Shown: positions 44,949-53,779 of the stretch, piece by piece
Layout of the letters: every line of letters begins with the position of its first letter
Position numbering within the stretch: the first letter of the stretch is position 1
Origin: Bradyrhizobium jicamae
GTDB lineage: Bacteria; Pseudomonadota; Alphaproteobacteria; Rhizobiales; Xanthobacteraceae
Assembly (NCBI RefSeq): GCF_018130695.1
Contig: NZ_JAFCJX010000001.1
Location: 434,001 to 498,000 of the forward strand
Reading direction: 5' to 3'
Length of the DNA stretch: 64,000 nucleotides
Notes under the pieces: generated by a model
Told to the model about the DNA's origin: nothing
Seen by the model: only the letters and a program-made list of their open reading frames with translations
Databases searched by the model: none
Program-made: the position numbers and the translations under genes

Positions 44949-46488
44949 GTCCGTACTCCTGATAGGCGAGAGAGAGGATGCGGTGCTCGTCGAATTCGGC
45001 GCGCGGTACTTCGCCTGATATCCGCCCCTTCGAGAACACCAGGATCCGATGGCAGATCGCCATCAATTCCGGAAGATCGGAGGACACGACCAGGATGCCC
45101 TTGCCCTCGGCCGCGAGATTACCGAGCAGCTCATAGATCTCGGCCTTGGCGCCGACATCGATTCCGCGCGTCGGCTCGTCGAAGATCAGAGTCTTCGGCC
45201 CGCGGAACAGCCATTTCGCGATCACGACCTTCTGCTGGTTGCCGCCGGAGAAGGTTCGCACCGCCTGATGGATCGACGGCGTCTTGACCCGCAATCCCCT
45301 GACCAGCCGCGCCGCAGCGTCGTTCTCGTCCTTGCGCTGCAGCAGCCCGCGCCGCGACACCCGCGTCAGATCCGTGATGGTCATGTTCTCGGCGCAGCTC
45401 ATCTCGAGCAGCAGCCCCTGCCCCTTGCGATCCTCGGTCGCGAGGCACAGCCCGTGCGCCACCGCATCCTTCGGCGAAGCGATCTCGACCTCCTGGCCCT
45501 CGATCCGGATCGTGCCGCCGGCCTTGGGGTCGGCGCCGAACAGCGCGCGGACCACTTCGGTGCGACCGGAGCCGACGAGGCCGGCGATGCCGACGATCTC
45601 GCCCTTGCCGACCGAGAACGAAATTTCGGGACTGTCGGCCGCAAGCTTCAAACCGCTCACCCCGAGCGCTTCCTCGCCATCAGGTGCAGCCGTGCCGATT
45701 GCACCATGATCGGCGATGGTGCGGCCGACCATGAGTTCGACGATGTTGGGGATGCTGAGGCCATCGAGCGCGCGGGTCGTCACATGCTGGCCGTCGCGCA
45801 GCACGGTCACCTCATCGCCGACCTCAAAGATTTCCTCAAGCCGATGCGAGATGTAGAGCGTAGTGACGCCCTTTGCCTTCAGCCGATGCAGGATCGCGAA
45901 CAGGCGATCGACCTCGCGCGCGGTCAGCGTGGCGGTCGGCTCGTCAAGCACCAGCAGCTTGCTCTCGTGGCATAGTGCCTTGGCAATCTCGACCAGCTGC
46001 ATCTGCGCGACGCCGAGCCGGCCGACCTCCGTGGTCGGCGCAACATCGAGCCCGACTTCGGCGAGCAGCTCCGCCGCGCGGCGGTTCATCTCGCGGTAAT
46101 TGACCAGGCCCCAGCGGCTCGGCACCTGCTCGAACAGCAGATTCTCCGCCACCGACAGGTTCGACAGCAGATGCAATTCCTGGTGCACGACGCGGATCCC
46201 GGCCTTGAAGGCCTCGAGCGGCGACGCCGGCTGATAGCGCGCGCCGGCGAACCAGATCTCGCCATCGTCCGGCTGCAGCACGCCGCCGAGCAGATTGATC
46301 AGGGTCGATTTGCCGGCGCCGTTCTCGCCGAGCAGCACATGGCCGGAGCCGCGTGCGATCTCAAAGGACACGTCGCGCAACGCGACGACGCCGGGAAAGC
46401 GCTTGCCGACCGATTGCAGCCTGAGGATCGGCTGCTCGGTCGTCGCTGCGGTCTCCGCGCGCGGACGGCTCACTTCATCGCCATGCAT
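44932..46488 (-). CDS. Ribose-type sugar ABC transporter ATP-binding protein (RbsA type, two ATPase domains)
   Basis: The protein has two fused nucleotide-binding domains. The first has LGENGAGKSTLINLL, a degenerate signature (RLGVAQMQLVEIAKAL) and LVLDEPTATLT. The second has a degenerate Walker A (GLVGSGRTEVVRALFG), an intact FSGGNQQKVVIAKWL and IFDEPTRGIDVG. This asymmetry is normal for RbsA-type transporters of pentoses and related sugars. I chose ATG at 46488 (MHGDEVSRP) because GGGGAG lies upstream; an ATG at 46545 would add 19 residues. Confidence 0.9.
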   Translation of the reverse strand: MHGDEVSRPRAETAATTEQPILRLQSVGKRFPGVVALRDVSFEIARGSGHVLLGENGAGKSTLINLLGGVLQPDDGEIWFAGARYQPASPLEAFKAGIRVVHQELHLLSNLSVAENLLFEQVPSRWGLVNYREMNRRAAELLAEVGLDVAPTTEVGRLGVAQMQLVEIAKALCHESKLLVLDEPTATLTAREVDRLFAILHRLKAKGVTTLYISHRLEEIFEVGDEVTVLRDGQHVTTRALDGLSIPNIVELMVGRTIADHGAIGTAAPDGEEALGVSGLKLAADSPEISFSVGKGEIVGIAGLVGSGRTEVVRALFGADPKAGGTIRIEGQEVEIASPKDAVAHGLCLATEDRKGQGLLLEMSCAENMTITDLTRVSRRGLLQRKDENDAAARLVRGLRVKTPSIHQAVRTFSGGNQQKVVIAKWLFRGPKTLIFDEPTRGIDVGAKAEIYELLGNLAAEGKGILVVSSDLPELMAICHRILVFSKGRISGEVPRAEFDEHRILSLAYQEYGRVRAS

Positions 46489-46555
46489 CTGAGGGAGCGC
46501 TCCCCGCGTTGCGCCAACCGGCGAACGGACATCGACGCGGATCATCTTCGTCAGA

Positions 46556-46588
46556 ATCGTGACGCCGACAAGCCATCGGCGTCACGAT
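46556..46588 (-). terminator. Intercistronic hairpin after the RbsB-type gene
   Basis: ATCGTGACGCCGA and TCGGCGTCACGAT form a perfect 13-bp stem with a 7-nt loop, between the binding-protein and ATPase genes. There is no U-tract. It is probably a stabilising or attenuating element that favours the binding protein. Confidence 0.6.
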
Positions 46589-46614
46589 GATCGCGAAGAC
46601 CGGATCGGGGGCCG

Positions 46615-47592
46615 TTATGACAGATCCTTGGCCTGGACCAGCTTGACGTCGGTCTTGATCCAGCCGGTGAACTTCTCGCCGCCCAGCTGACGCAGGCCGT
46701 ACTTGACGCCGTTCACCGCCATGTCGGCGCCGAACTGCTCGACGGTCGCCAGCATCTTGCCGCTCTTGATCAAGGGCTGCACCGGCGGAATGTTGTCGAA
46801 GCCGACCACCTTGATCTTGCCGCTCTTGCCGGTGGCATCGAGCGCCTTGACGACGCCGAGCGCCATCGAGTCGTTGGCGGCCATCACGCCCTGGATGTCC
46901 TGATACTTGGTCAGGAAGTTGGTCATCAGCGTGTTGGCTTCCTCGGTCTCCCAATGCGCCGTCTTGCTGTCGAGCAGCTGCAGCTTGCCCTCGGCAATCG
47001 AGTCCATGAAGCCCTGCTTGCGCTGCTTGCCATTGTCGGCCTCGGGGTTGCCTTCGAGGATGACGACCTTGCCGCCCGCGCCGAGGTCCTTGGCGAGCGC
47101 GTCACCGGCGAGCTTGGCGCCGGCCTGGTTGTCGGGACCGAAGAACGCGAGATCGATGCCCGCGGCCTTCTTGGCGCCGGCGTCGAGCGGCACGTCGATA
47201 TTGACGACGGTGATGCCGGCCTTGACGGCCTTGGCGAGCGGCGTCGCCATCGCCTTGGAGTCCGCGGGCGCGACGACGATGATGTCGTATTTCTGGGTGA
47301 TGAAGTTCTCGACGGCGTCGACCTGCGCAGCGAAGTCGCGCTCGTCCTTCATGCCGACCGCCTTGAAGTCGAACTTGTCCTTGTTCGCGGCGGCGTATTT
47401 ATCCGCGCCGGCCTGCATCTGCTTGAAGAATTCGTTGGAGAGCGACTTCATCACCAAGCCGACCTTCGGCTTGCCGGCGGCAAAGGTCGGGCGAAGGCCC
47501 GCCATGATGCTGATGGTGCCCGCGGCGCCGGCCCACACGATGTGACGGCGGCTCAATCCCGGCTTGGACGTACGATGCGTCGACTTCGTCAT
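46615..47592 (-). CDS. Ribose-type sugar ABC transporter substrate-binding protein (RbsB type)
   Basis: The 325-residue exported protein has a twin-arginine-like signal (LSRRHIVWAGAAGTISIMAGL). It shows the periplasmic-binding-protein/LacI fold pattern: VGLVMKSLSNEFFKQMQAGADKYA, DIIVVAPADSKAM, GVMAANDSMALGVVKAL and VVGFDNIP. GGGAGG precedes the ATG at 47592. The ligand is a monosaccharide or polyol; ribose is not assured. Confidence 0.9.
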   Translation of the reverse strand: MTKSTHRTSKPGLSRRHIVWAGAAGTISIMAGLRPTFAAGKPKVGLVMKSLSNEFFKQMQAGADKYAAANKDKFDFKAVGMKDERDFAAQVDAVENFITQKYDIIVVAPADSKAMATPLAKAVKAGITVVNIDVPLDAGAKKAAGIDLAFFGPDNQAGAKLAGDALAKDLGAGGKVVILEGNPEADNGKQRKQGFMDSIAEGKLQLLDSKTAHWETEEANTLMTNFLTKYQDIQGVMAANDSMALGVVKALDATGKSGKIKVVGFDNIPPVQPLIKSGKMLATVEQFGADMAVNGVKYGLRQLGGEKFTGWIKTDVKLVQAKDLS

Positions 47593-47932
47593 TTCCACCT
47601 CCCTCTGTGAACGTTTTCGTGTGCCGGACCCGATGCCCCGGCTTGATGAAACGTTTCCAGATTCGGACGTACCAGAAGTACCGGCGGGTTTCAAGTCATC
47701 ACACCCCATGCCTAGACCACGCATCATTTTCCTCTGTGTTTTACGGATAATTCCTAGAATTGGATCGACAACTCGCCTTTCCGCCCCTAGTTGCCGTCTG
47801 GCGGTTACCGGCTATAGTTATGAACCGTTTCCAAATGGACAGAGAGACTGACCTAGCTGTCTCGTCCGAAGCACGGCGGTCGTCGCCGCCAGTTGCTGGT
47901 CATCTTTCCGTCGCGCTATTGACTGAGGCCTG
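47593..47932. promoter_or_regulatory. Divergent control region with two LacI operators (rbs-type operon / lacI gene)
   Basis: Two near-identical sites are present: TGAAACGTTTCCA (47647-47659, with a perfect GAAACGTTTC core) and TGAACCGTTTCCA (47821-47833). On the minus strand TTGAAA (47694-47689) and TACGTC (47671-47666) are 17 nt apart, with the first operator just downstream. On the plus strand TTGCCG (47791-47796), 16 nt, TATAGT (47813-47818), then the second operator. Each operator thus covers a predicted transcription start. A weaker likeness (TGAACGTTTTCG) is at 47608-47619. I see no gene in these 340 bp. Confidence 0.7.
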
Positions 47933-48961
47933 ATGACAAAGCGTGGAATCAAGGATGTTGCGCAGCGCGCCGGCGTCGCCGTGGGCACCGTCTCGCGCGT
48001 CTTGAACGAGCATCCATCCGTGAACGCGGACGTGCGGGCGCGGGTCAAGGCCGTGATCGCCGAGCTCGGCTATCGGCCGGATCCGTTTGCGCGCAGCATG
48101 CGCAGCAAGGTCAGCCGGCTGATCGGGATCGTCATCCCCGATCTGACCAACCCGTTCTTCGCCGAGCTCGTGCAGTGTGCCGAGCGCGCCGCCGCCGATC
48201 ACAGCCACAACGTCATCTTCATGAGCTCGTTCGACGATGCCGTGAAGGAAGCCGATCGGCTGGCGCAACTGGCCGGGCGCAAGGTCGACGGCATCATCAT
48301 CGTTCCCTGCAACAGCCCCCACTCCATCAAGGCGCCGAAGGGCCTGCCGCTGATCACGGTCGATCGCCTGCTGGCGGATCATCCCGGTGTTGCCGCAGAC
48401 AATCGCGGCGGTGCGCGCATTGCGGTGGATTATCTCGCCAAGCTCGGCCACCGCCGCATCGCCTGCATCGCGGGCCCTGCCGGCTCGCGCCCGGCAGAGG
48501 ATCGGCTGCAGGGCTACCTCGACGTCATGACCACGCTGCCGCAGGGCCGCGCGAAAATTGAACCGCTCTTCGTCAACGCGGCGTTCGACTATGAGAGCGG
48601 GCGCGCCGCGGGCGCCTTCCTGCTGGCCCGGCCGCGCGACGAGCGGCCGACCGCGATCTTCGCCAGCTCCGATCAGCAGGCGATCGGCTGCCTGCGCGCG
48701 GCCAATGACCTGGGCATTCCGATTCCGGCGGGACTTTCGGTGGTCGGCTTCGACGGCATCCCGCTCTCGAACCTGATCACGCCGCGCCTGACCACGATCG
48801 TGCAGCCGATGGCGCAGATTGCGGAGGCCGCGATCTCCTCGCTGCTGGGGCGGCGCGACATGCCGGAGGTCGGCAAGCCCGATCTGTTTCAATGCGAGCT
48901 CGCGATCCGCGAGTCCTCGGCTGCGCCACTGCTTGAGCCGACGGCAGTCGCAGCCCGTTAA
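47933..48961 (+). CDS. LacI family transcriptional regulator
   Basis: The 342-residue protein has the LacI headpiece (GIKDVAQRAGVAVGTVSRVLNEHPSVN), the hinge region, and a sugar-binding core (IGIVIPDLTNPFFAELVQ, ITVDRLLADHPGVAADNRGGARIAV, VVGFDGIPLSNLITPRLTT). GAGG lies six nt before the ATG. It diverges from the RbsB-type gene and two matching operators lie between, so it very probably represses that operon and itself. Confidence 0.92.
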   Translation: MTKRGIKDVAQRAGVAVGTVSRVLNEHPSVNADVRARVKAVIAELGYRPDPFARSMRSKVSRLIGIVIPDLTNPFFAELVQCAERAAADHSHNVIFMSSFDDAVKEADRLAQLAGRKVDGIIIVPCNSPHSIKAPKGLPLITVDRLLADHPGVAADNRGGARIAVDYLAKLGHRRIACIAGPAGSRPAEDRLQGYLDVMTTLPQGRAKIEPLFVNAAFDYESGRAAGAFLLARPRDERPTAIFASSDQQAIGCLRAANDLGIPIPAGLSVVGFDGIPLSNLITPRLTTIVQPMAQIAEAAISSLLGRRDMPEVGKPDLFQCELAIRESSAAPLLEPTAVAAR

Positions 48962-49152
48962 TGCGGCAAACCGCGCTGCCGTTGATGGCCGTCATCATTC
49001 AAGGCGAGTGCGCAGTCTCTGCCACAATCCCGGCGTTCGTCCCGTCCCCGCCAAAAGGCCAACAGGGAAGCACACCAGACAAGTTGCCCGGCCTTTCCGA
49101 TTTGTCATACGATGAGGCCTTGAAAGGCCGACAGCTGAAGAGGACGGACATC
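48962..49152 (+). promoter_or_regulatory. Leader of the amino-acid ABC operon
   Basis: The 191-bp gap after lacI holds a possible promoter (TTGCCC at 49084, 18-nt spacer, TACGAT at 49108). An inverted repeat GGCCTTTC/GAAAGGCC (49090-49097 and 49122-49129) surrounds the -10. Both are weak signals. Confidence 0.3.
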
Positions 49153-50007
49153 ATGGTCAACCGCCGCGAAATGGCATCGATTTTGGGACTGGGCGCGGTC
49201 GCCGCTGCGACGGCAGCCGGGGCGGTCTCGCAGGCCGCGGCGCAGGCGGCCGATCCCAACGAATCCACCTTCGCCCGCATCCGCCGCACCAAGAAGATGC
49301 GGATCGGCGCGGTCGGTGGCGGCGCGCCCTATTACATGAAGGATCTCTCGAGCGGCCAGTGGAAGGGATTCTACATCGACATCGCCAAGGGCCTCGCCGA
49401 CGACATGGAGGCCGAACTCGAGATCACCGAGACCACCTGGGGCAATTCGGTGCTCGACCTGCAGTCGAACAAGATCGACATCTTCTTCGGCCTCAACCCG
49501 ACACCGAAGCGCGCGCTGGTGGTCGATTTCTCGGTGCCGGTGTTCAACAACGCCTTTGGCATCCTCTGCAAGAAGGACTTCAAGCCGAAGAGCTGGGCCG
49601 AATTGAACTCGCCCGACGTCAAGATCGCCGTCGACCAGGGCTCCTCGCACGACCAGGTGGTCAGCCGCCTGACGCCGAAGGCGCAGATCTCGCGGCTGAA
49701 GACCGCCGATGATGCCACCGCCGCGCTGCAGACCGGCCGCGTCGACGCGCAGTGCCTGATCACCATGCTGTCGCTGACCGTGCTGAAGAAGAATCCCTCG
49801 CTCGGCCAGTTCGTGCTGCCGACGCCGATCTTCGCCACCACCTCCAATGCCGGCTTCCGCCGCGAGAACGACAAGACCTGGCGCGACTACGTCAACACCT
49901 GGATCGACTTCAACAAGGGCCTCGGCTTCATCCGCAACGCCATCATCACCAACATGGAGCTGGTCGGCGTGACGGAGGCGGATATTCCGCCGGGCGTGTC
50001 ATTGTAA
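49153..50007 (+). CDS. Polar amino-acid-type ABC transporter substrate-binding protein (family 3)
   Basis: The 284-residue exported protein has an N-terminal signal (NRREMASILGLGAVAAATAAGAVSQAAAQA). It shows the family 3 pattern: GQWKGFYIDIAKGLADDMEAELEI, WGNSVLDLQSNKIDIFFG.NPTPKRA and VDFSVPVF. The start at 49153 has AGGA upstream; the long frame before it covers intergenic sequence. The ligand may be an amino acid or an organic acid, since the downstream enzymes are not typical amino-acid enzymes. Confidence 0.9.
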   Translation: MVNRREMASILGLGAVAAATAAGAVSQAAAQAADPNESTFARIRRTKKMRIGAVGGGAPYYMKDLSSGQWKGFYIDIAKGLADDMEAELEITETTWGNSVLDLQSNKIDIFFGLNPTPKRALVVDFSVPVFNNAFGILCKKDFKPKSWAELNSPDVKIAVDQGSSHDQVVSRLTPKAQISRLKTADDATAALQTGRVDAQCLITMLSLTVLKKNPSLGQFVLPTPIFATTSNAGFRRENDKTWRDYVNTWIDFNKGLGFIRNAIITNMELVGVTEADIPPGVSL

Positions 50008-50051
50008 GATGTGACGCGTTGAGACGAGCTGGATCCGCTTGCTCCGTTGCG

Positions 50052-50179
50052 CCCCCTCTCCCGCTTGCGGGGGAGGGTTGGGGTGGGGGTGTCTCCACAA
50101 ACGAGACTCCCCAAGAGGAAAGAGCCCTCACCCGCACCGCATCTTCGATGCGATGCGACCTCCCCGCAAGCGGGGGAGG
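50052..50179. repeat. RIME-like palindromic mosaic element inside the ABC operon
   Basis: Two GC-rich hairpins frame the element: CCCTCTCCCGC/GCGGGGGAGGG at 50052-50078 and CCTCCCCGC/GCGGGGGAGG at 50159-50179. Between them are a G-rich run (GGGTTGGGGTGGGGGTG) and a small hairpin CGCATC/GATGCG. The arrangement resembles the Rhizobium-specific intergenic mosaic elements. It fills most of the 190-bp gap between the binding-protein and permease genes and could act as a partial terminator. Confidence 0.65.
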
Positions 50180-50197
50180 TGAAACAAGAAAGCACGC

Positions 50198-50860
50198 ATG
50201 TATCATTGGGATTTCGGCATCCTCTGGGGCTATCGCTGGCTCTTCCTGAACGGGCTCGGCGTCACTGTCGGCTTCACCGTCGTCATCGTGGTCTGCGGCC
50301 TGCTCTGCGGCCTCATCGCCGCTTTCGGCATGCTGTCGCGCTTTGCCTGGGTGCGCGCGGTCGCCCTCGTCTTCATCGAAGCCTTCCGCTGCACGCCGAT
50401 CCTGGTGCAGCTGATCTGGTTCTACTACGCGCTGCCGATCCTGGCCGGCGTCGAGATGACGCCAATCACGGCCTCGGCCCTGGCGCTCTCGCTCTATGGC
50501 GGCTCGTTCTATTCGGAGATCATCCGCGGCGGCATCGTCTCGATCGATCGCGGCCAGTCGGAGGCTGGCGCAGCCCTCGGCATGACGCCGCGGCAGACCA
50601 TGACGCGCATCGTGCTGCCGCAGGCGATCAAGCGGATGATCCCGGCGCTGATGAATCAGTCGATCATCCAGTTCAAGAACACCTCGCTGGTCTCGGTGCT
50701 CGCGGTGCCGGACCTGGTCTATCAGAGCCAGGTCGCCGCCCATGACAGCTACCGGCCGCTGGAAACCTACACGGCGGTGGCGCTCGCCTATGCCGCGATC
50801 CTGATCCCTCTCACCATTCTCGTCCGCCGCGGCGAGAAGCGAATGGCGGTGAGCGAATGA
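50198..50860 (+). CDS. Polar amino-acid-type ABC transporter permease (HisM/GlnP type)
   Basis: The 220-residue membrane protein has the family pattern: [20 protein letters not shown], then [22 protein letters not shown] and the EAA-like loop [25 protein letters not shown], with [15 protein letters not shown]. It is a single permease that probably forms a homodimer. The ATPase start overlaps its stop by 4 nt. Confidence 0.92.
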   Translation: MYHWDFGILWGYRWLFLNGLGVTVGFTVVIVVCGLLCGLIAAFGMLSRFAWVRAVALVFIEAFRCTPILVQLIWFYYALPILAGVEMTPITASALALSLYGGSFYSEIIRGGIVSIDRGQSEAGAALGMTPRQTMTRIVLPQAIKRMIPALMNQSIIQFKNTSLVSVLAVPDLVYQSQVAAHDSYRPLETYTAVALAYAAILIPLTILVRRGEKRMAVSE

Positions 50861-51651
50861 GCGAGACCGCCAAGATCGAGGTCCGTTCGCTGCGCAAGAG
50901 TTTTGGCAGCAACGAGGTTTTGAAGGGCATCGGCCTCGACGTCGCCAAGGGCGGCGTGGTCGCGCTGATCGGGCCGTCGGGCTCGGGCAAGTCCACCCTG
51001 CTCCGCTGCATCAATCTGCTGGTCGTCCCCGACGGCGGCAGCGTGCGCGTCGGCGACACGCGCTTTGCGTTCGGCGAGGGCACGAAGCTGCCTGATGTGA
51101 AAACACTGGCGCGCTTTCGCGCCACCACAGGCATGGTGTTCCAGCACTTCAATCTGTTCCCGCACATGACGACGTTGCAGAACGTGATGGAGGGACCGAT
51201 CACGGTCCGGCGGATGGCGAAAGCCGACGCCGAAAAGCTCGCACGCACGCAACTCGCAAAGGTCGGCCTCGCCGAGAAGGCCGATCAATATCCGGCGACG
51301 CTCTCCGGCGGCCAGAAGCAGCGCGTCGCCATCGCCCGCGCGCTCGCGATGGAGCCTGACGTGATGCTGTTCGACGAGGCCACCTCGGCGCTCGACCCGG
51401 AACTGGTCGGCGAAGTCCTCAACGTGATCCAGCAGCTGGCCTCGGAAGGCATGACGATGGTGATCGTCACCCACGAGATCGCCTTCGCCCGTGAGGTCGC
51501 TGACCGCGTCGTCTTCATGCGCGACGGCGTCGTGGTCGAGGAAGGCCCGGCGCGGCAGGTGATCGACACGCCGCGCGAGGCTGCAACGCGCGCCTTCCTC
51601 AGCCATTTCCACCGCACCGGCGCCCTGCCGCCGGCCAACGCAGCATCGTGA
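50857..51651 (+). CDS. Polar amino-acid-type ABC transporter ATP-binding protein (GlnQ type)
   Basis: The 264-residue ATPase has [55 protein letters not shown] and VTHEIAFA. All catalytic motifs are intact. It is coupled by an ATGA overlap to the permease and by TGATG to the following SDR-like gene, so all five genes form one unit. Confidence 0.93.
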   Translation: MSETAKIEVRSLRKSFGSNEVLKGIGLDVAKGGVVALIGPSGSGKSTLLRCINLLVVPDGGSVRVGDTRFAFGEGTKLPDVKTLARFRATTGMVFQHFNLFPHMTTLQNVMEGPITVRRMAKADAEKLARTQLAKVGLAEKADQYPATLSGGQKQRVAIARALAMEPDVMLFDEATSALDPELVGEVLNVIQQLASEGMTMVIVTHEIAFAREVADRVVFMRDGVVVEEGPARQVIDTPREAATRAFLSHFHRTGALPPANAAS

Positions 51652-52406
51652 TGCCCGACATCAACCGCGCCTATCTCGTCACCGGCGCCGCCAGCGGCAT
51701 CGGCCGCGCCACGGCAAAACTGCTCGCAAGCTCCGGCACGGCGCTGCTCCTGCACACCCGCGCCAATGCTGCCGGACTCGATGCAACGGCCGCGGATGCG
51801 GAAGCACAAGGCGCCGTCGTTGCAAAATGTCTCGGCGATCTCGCCGACGAAGCCGTCACCTCTGATGCGGTCGCGACCGCACAGCGCAACTTCGGCCGGC
51901 TTGATGCACTGATCCTGGTCGGCGGCTCAGCCCGCCGCGGCAGCGCCATCGGCGTCTCGCCGCAGCAATTCCATCAGGCGATGGACGAATCCGCCCTCGC
52001 CCTCCCGCGGTTGACGGAAGCCGCGCTGCCCCTGCTGCGTGCGGCAACCGACCCACGGATCGTCGCAGTCTCGTCCTTTGTCGCGCACGCGATTCGTCCC
52101 GAGCTCGCGCCGTTCGCGGCAACCGCGGCGAGCCGCGCGGCACTGGAAGCGATGGTGCGGCTGATGGCCGTCGAGCTTGCCGGCGACGGCATCACCGTCA
52201 ACGCCGTCGCGCCCGGCCTGATCGCAAAGGATAAACCGAGCGAAGGCAAGCTCTCGCCCGAGCAGATCGCCCGCACCGAGGCGATGATTCCGCTTCGCCG
52301 TCGCGGACGGCCGGACGAAGTCGCCGCTGTCATCGCTTTCCTCGCCTCATCAGCCGCGTCTTATGTCACCGGCCAGGTCTGGCACGTCAATGGAGGCCTC
52401 ACATGA
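51651..52406 (+). CDS. SDR-fold protein lacking the catalytic YxxxK motif
   Basis: The 251-residue protein is plainly an SDR by its start (YLVTGAASGIGRATAKLL) and end (SSAASYVTGQVWHVNGGL). The NNAG position reads VGGSA, and the YxxxK motif reads TAASR (Thr158, Arg162); Ser141/Ser142 remain. A normal Tyr/Lys proton-transfer mechanism is therefore not available. It may be a binding or regulatory protein, or use another mechanism. ATG 51651 overlaps the ATPase stop; a GTG at 51648 is possible. It overlaps the next enzyme by 4 nt, so a shared pathway is likely. Confidence 0.85.
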   Translation: MPDINRAYLVTGAASGIGRATAKLLASSGTALLLHTRANAAGLDATAADAEAQGAVVAKCLGDLADEAVTSDAVATAQRNFGRLDALILVGGSARRGSAIGVSPQQFHQAMDESALALPRLTEAALPLLRAATDPRIVAVSSFVAHAIRPELAPFAATAASRAALEAMVRLMAVELAGDGITVNAVAPGLIAKDKPSEGKLSPEQIARTEAMIPLRRRGRPDEVAAVIAFLASSAASYVTGQVWHVNGGLT

Positions 52407-53530
52407 CCGGCGCAACCGTCGAACGCATCAGGCTGTTCCTGATCGAAAGCCCGATCAAGATGGCGCGGCTGCAGGGCGTTGGCAACGTCAAGGGCACGGT
52501 CAAGCGCGTGCTGGTCGAGCTCACCGCAAGTGACGGTGTCGTCGGCTGGGGCGAAGCCGCGCCATGGGAGGTGTTCACGGGCACGCCGGAGGCGGCATTT
52601 GCCGCGCTCGACATCTATCTGCGCCCGATCGTGTCAGGCAAGCCGGTGCGCCGCATCCGCGCGCTGATGGCGGAGCTCGACCGCGCGCTGGTCGGCCACG
52701 CCGAGGCCAAGGTCGCGATCGAAATGGCCCTGCTCGACATCGTCGGCAAATCGTCGGGCCTGTCGGTCGCCGATCTGCTCGGCGGGCGCGTGCGCGACAC
52801 CATCCCGCTGTCCTTCTCGATCGCCGACCCTGATTTCGCCGCCGATCTCGAGCGCATGCGAAAGATGGTGCCCGACGGCAACGTCATCTACAAGGTCAAG
52901 ACCGGCGTGAAGCCGCATCGCGAGGATCTCGACCACCTCGCCGCCATCCGCAAGGAATTCGGCGACGCCGTCGACCTGCGCGTCGACTACAACCAGGCGC
53001 TGGCGCCGTTTGGTGCGATAAAAATCCTGCGCGACGTCGAGCAGTTCGCACCGACCTTCATCGAGCAGCCGGTGCCGCGCAAATATCTCGACGTCATGGC
53101 GCAGCTCACCGCGGCGCTGGAAACGCCGGTGCTCGCCGACGAAAGCTGTTTTGATCGCCGCGACATGATGGAGGTGGTGCGCCGCCAGGCCGCCGATGCC
53201 GTCTCGATCAAGCTGATGAAGGCCGGCGGCCTGTTCGAAGCACAGGCGATCATGGCGATATCAGACATCGCGGGTCTCCCCGGCTATGGCGGCACGCTGT
53301 GGGAAGGTGGCATCGGGCTCGCCGCCGGCACGCAGCTGATCGCGGCGACGCCGGGCATCTCGCTCGGCTGCGAGTTCTACATGCCGCATCACGTGCTGAC
53401 CGAGGACGTGTTGGAACAGCGCGTCGCGAACCGCGCCGGCCATGTCGTTGTCCCCGACGGCCCGGGCCTCGGCATCACCGTCAGCGAAGCCTCGATCCGC
53501 AGCAATGCGCGCGTGCTGGCGACCGCATAA
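52403..53530 (+). CDS. Muconate-lactonizing-type enolase-superfamily enzyme
   Basis: The 375-residue protein carries the whole active-site set of the muconate lactonizing enzyme subgroup: Lys164 and Lys166 in YKVKTG, Asp195 in RVDYNQ, Glu221 in IEQP, Asp246 in LADES, and Lys270 in SIKLMK. Numbering runs a constant three below muconate cycloisomerase. The family includes muconate cycloisomerases, N-succinylamino-acid racemases and dipeptide epimerases. No other catechol-pathway gene is nearby, and the transporter is of amino-acid type, so racemase or epimerase activity is a real alternative. It is the last gene of the operon and is followed by a terminator-like hairpin. Confidence 0.87.
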   Translation: MTGATVERIRLFLIESPIKMARLQGVGNVKGTVKRVLVELTASDGVVGWGEAAPWEVFTGTPEAAFAALDIYLRPIVSGKPVRRIRALMAELDRALVGHAEAKVAIEMALLDIVGKSSGLSVADLLGGRVRDTIPLSFSIADPDFAADLERMRKMVPDGNVIYKVKTGVKPHREDLDHLAAIRKEFGDAVDLRVDYNQALAPFGAIKILRDVEQFAPTFIEQPVPRKYLDVMAQLTAALETPVLADESCFDRRDMMEVVRRQAADAVSIKLMKAGGLFEAQAIMAISDIAGLPGYGGTLWEGGIGLAAGTQLIAATPGISLGCEFYMPHHVLTEDVLEQRVANRAGHVVVPDGPGLGITVSEASIRSNARVLATA

Positions 53531-53544
53531 GACAATCTAAATGC

Positions 53545-53571
53545 GATCTATGCATAGATCATGATTTTTTT
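53545..53571 (+). terminator. Probable intrinsic terminator of the amino-acid ABC operon
   Basis: The perfect palindrome GATCTATGCATAGATC (53545-53560) is followed after four bases by seven T residues. The stem is short and AT-rich, so an operator for the asparaginase gene is an alternative reading. The rest of the gap up to 53779 shows no gene. Confidence 0.55.
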
Positions 53572-53779
53572 GCATCAGCGTCTCTCGGCTTTTCCGGGTC
53601 AGGCTGCTGCAAGCAGATTGACAATCCGCGCGATGCCGGACCAAGTTGTTCCATGTGAGCGAACAATCCGCCGTTGACGCGACGAATGTTGCTGGCTGTG
53701 TCGCAATGTCGGCCACAACCGCGCGCAACGATGGGCACGATCCCGGGCAACGATGCCCAGGCAAGCAGGAGGCACCACG

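Noticed and set aside
44932..46488. Degenerate Walker A and signature motifs in the RbsA-type protein as an anomaly
   Set aside because: One weak site per half is normal for fused RbsA-type ATPases.
50052..50179. CRISPR-like repeats
   Set aside because: Only two related hairpin sequences in inverted arrangement; there are no regular spacers and no cas genes.
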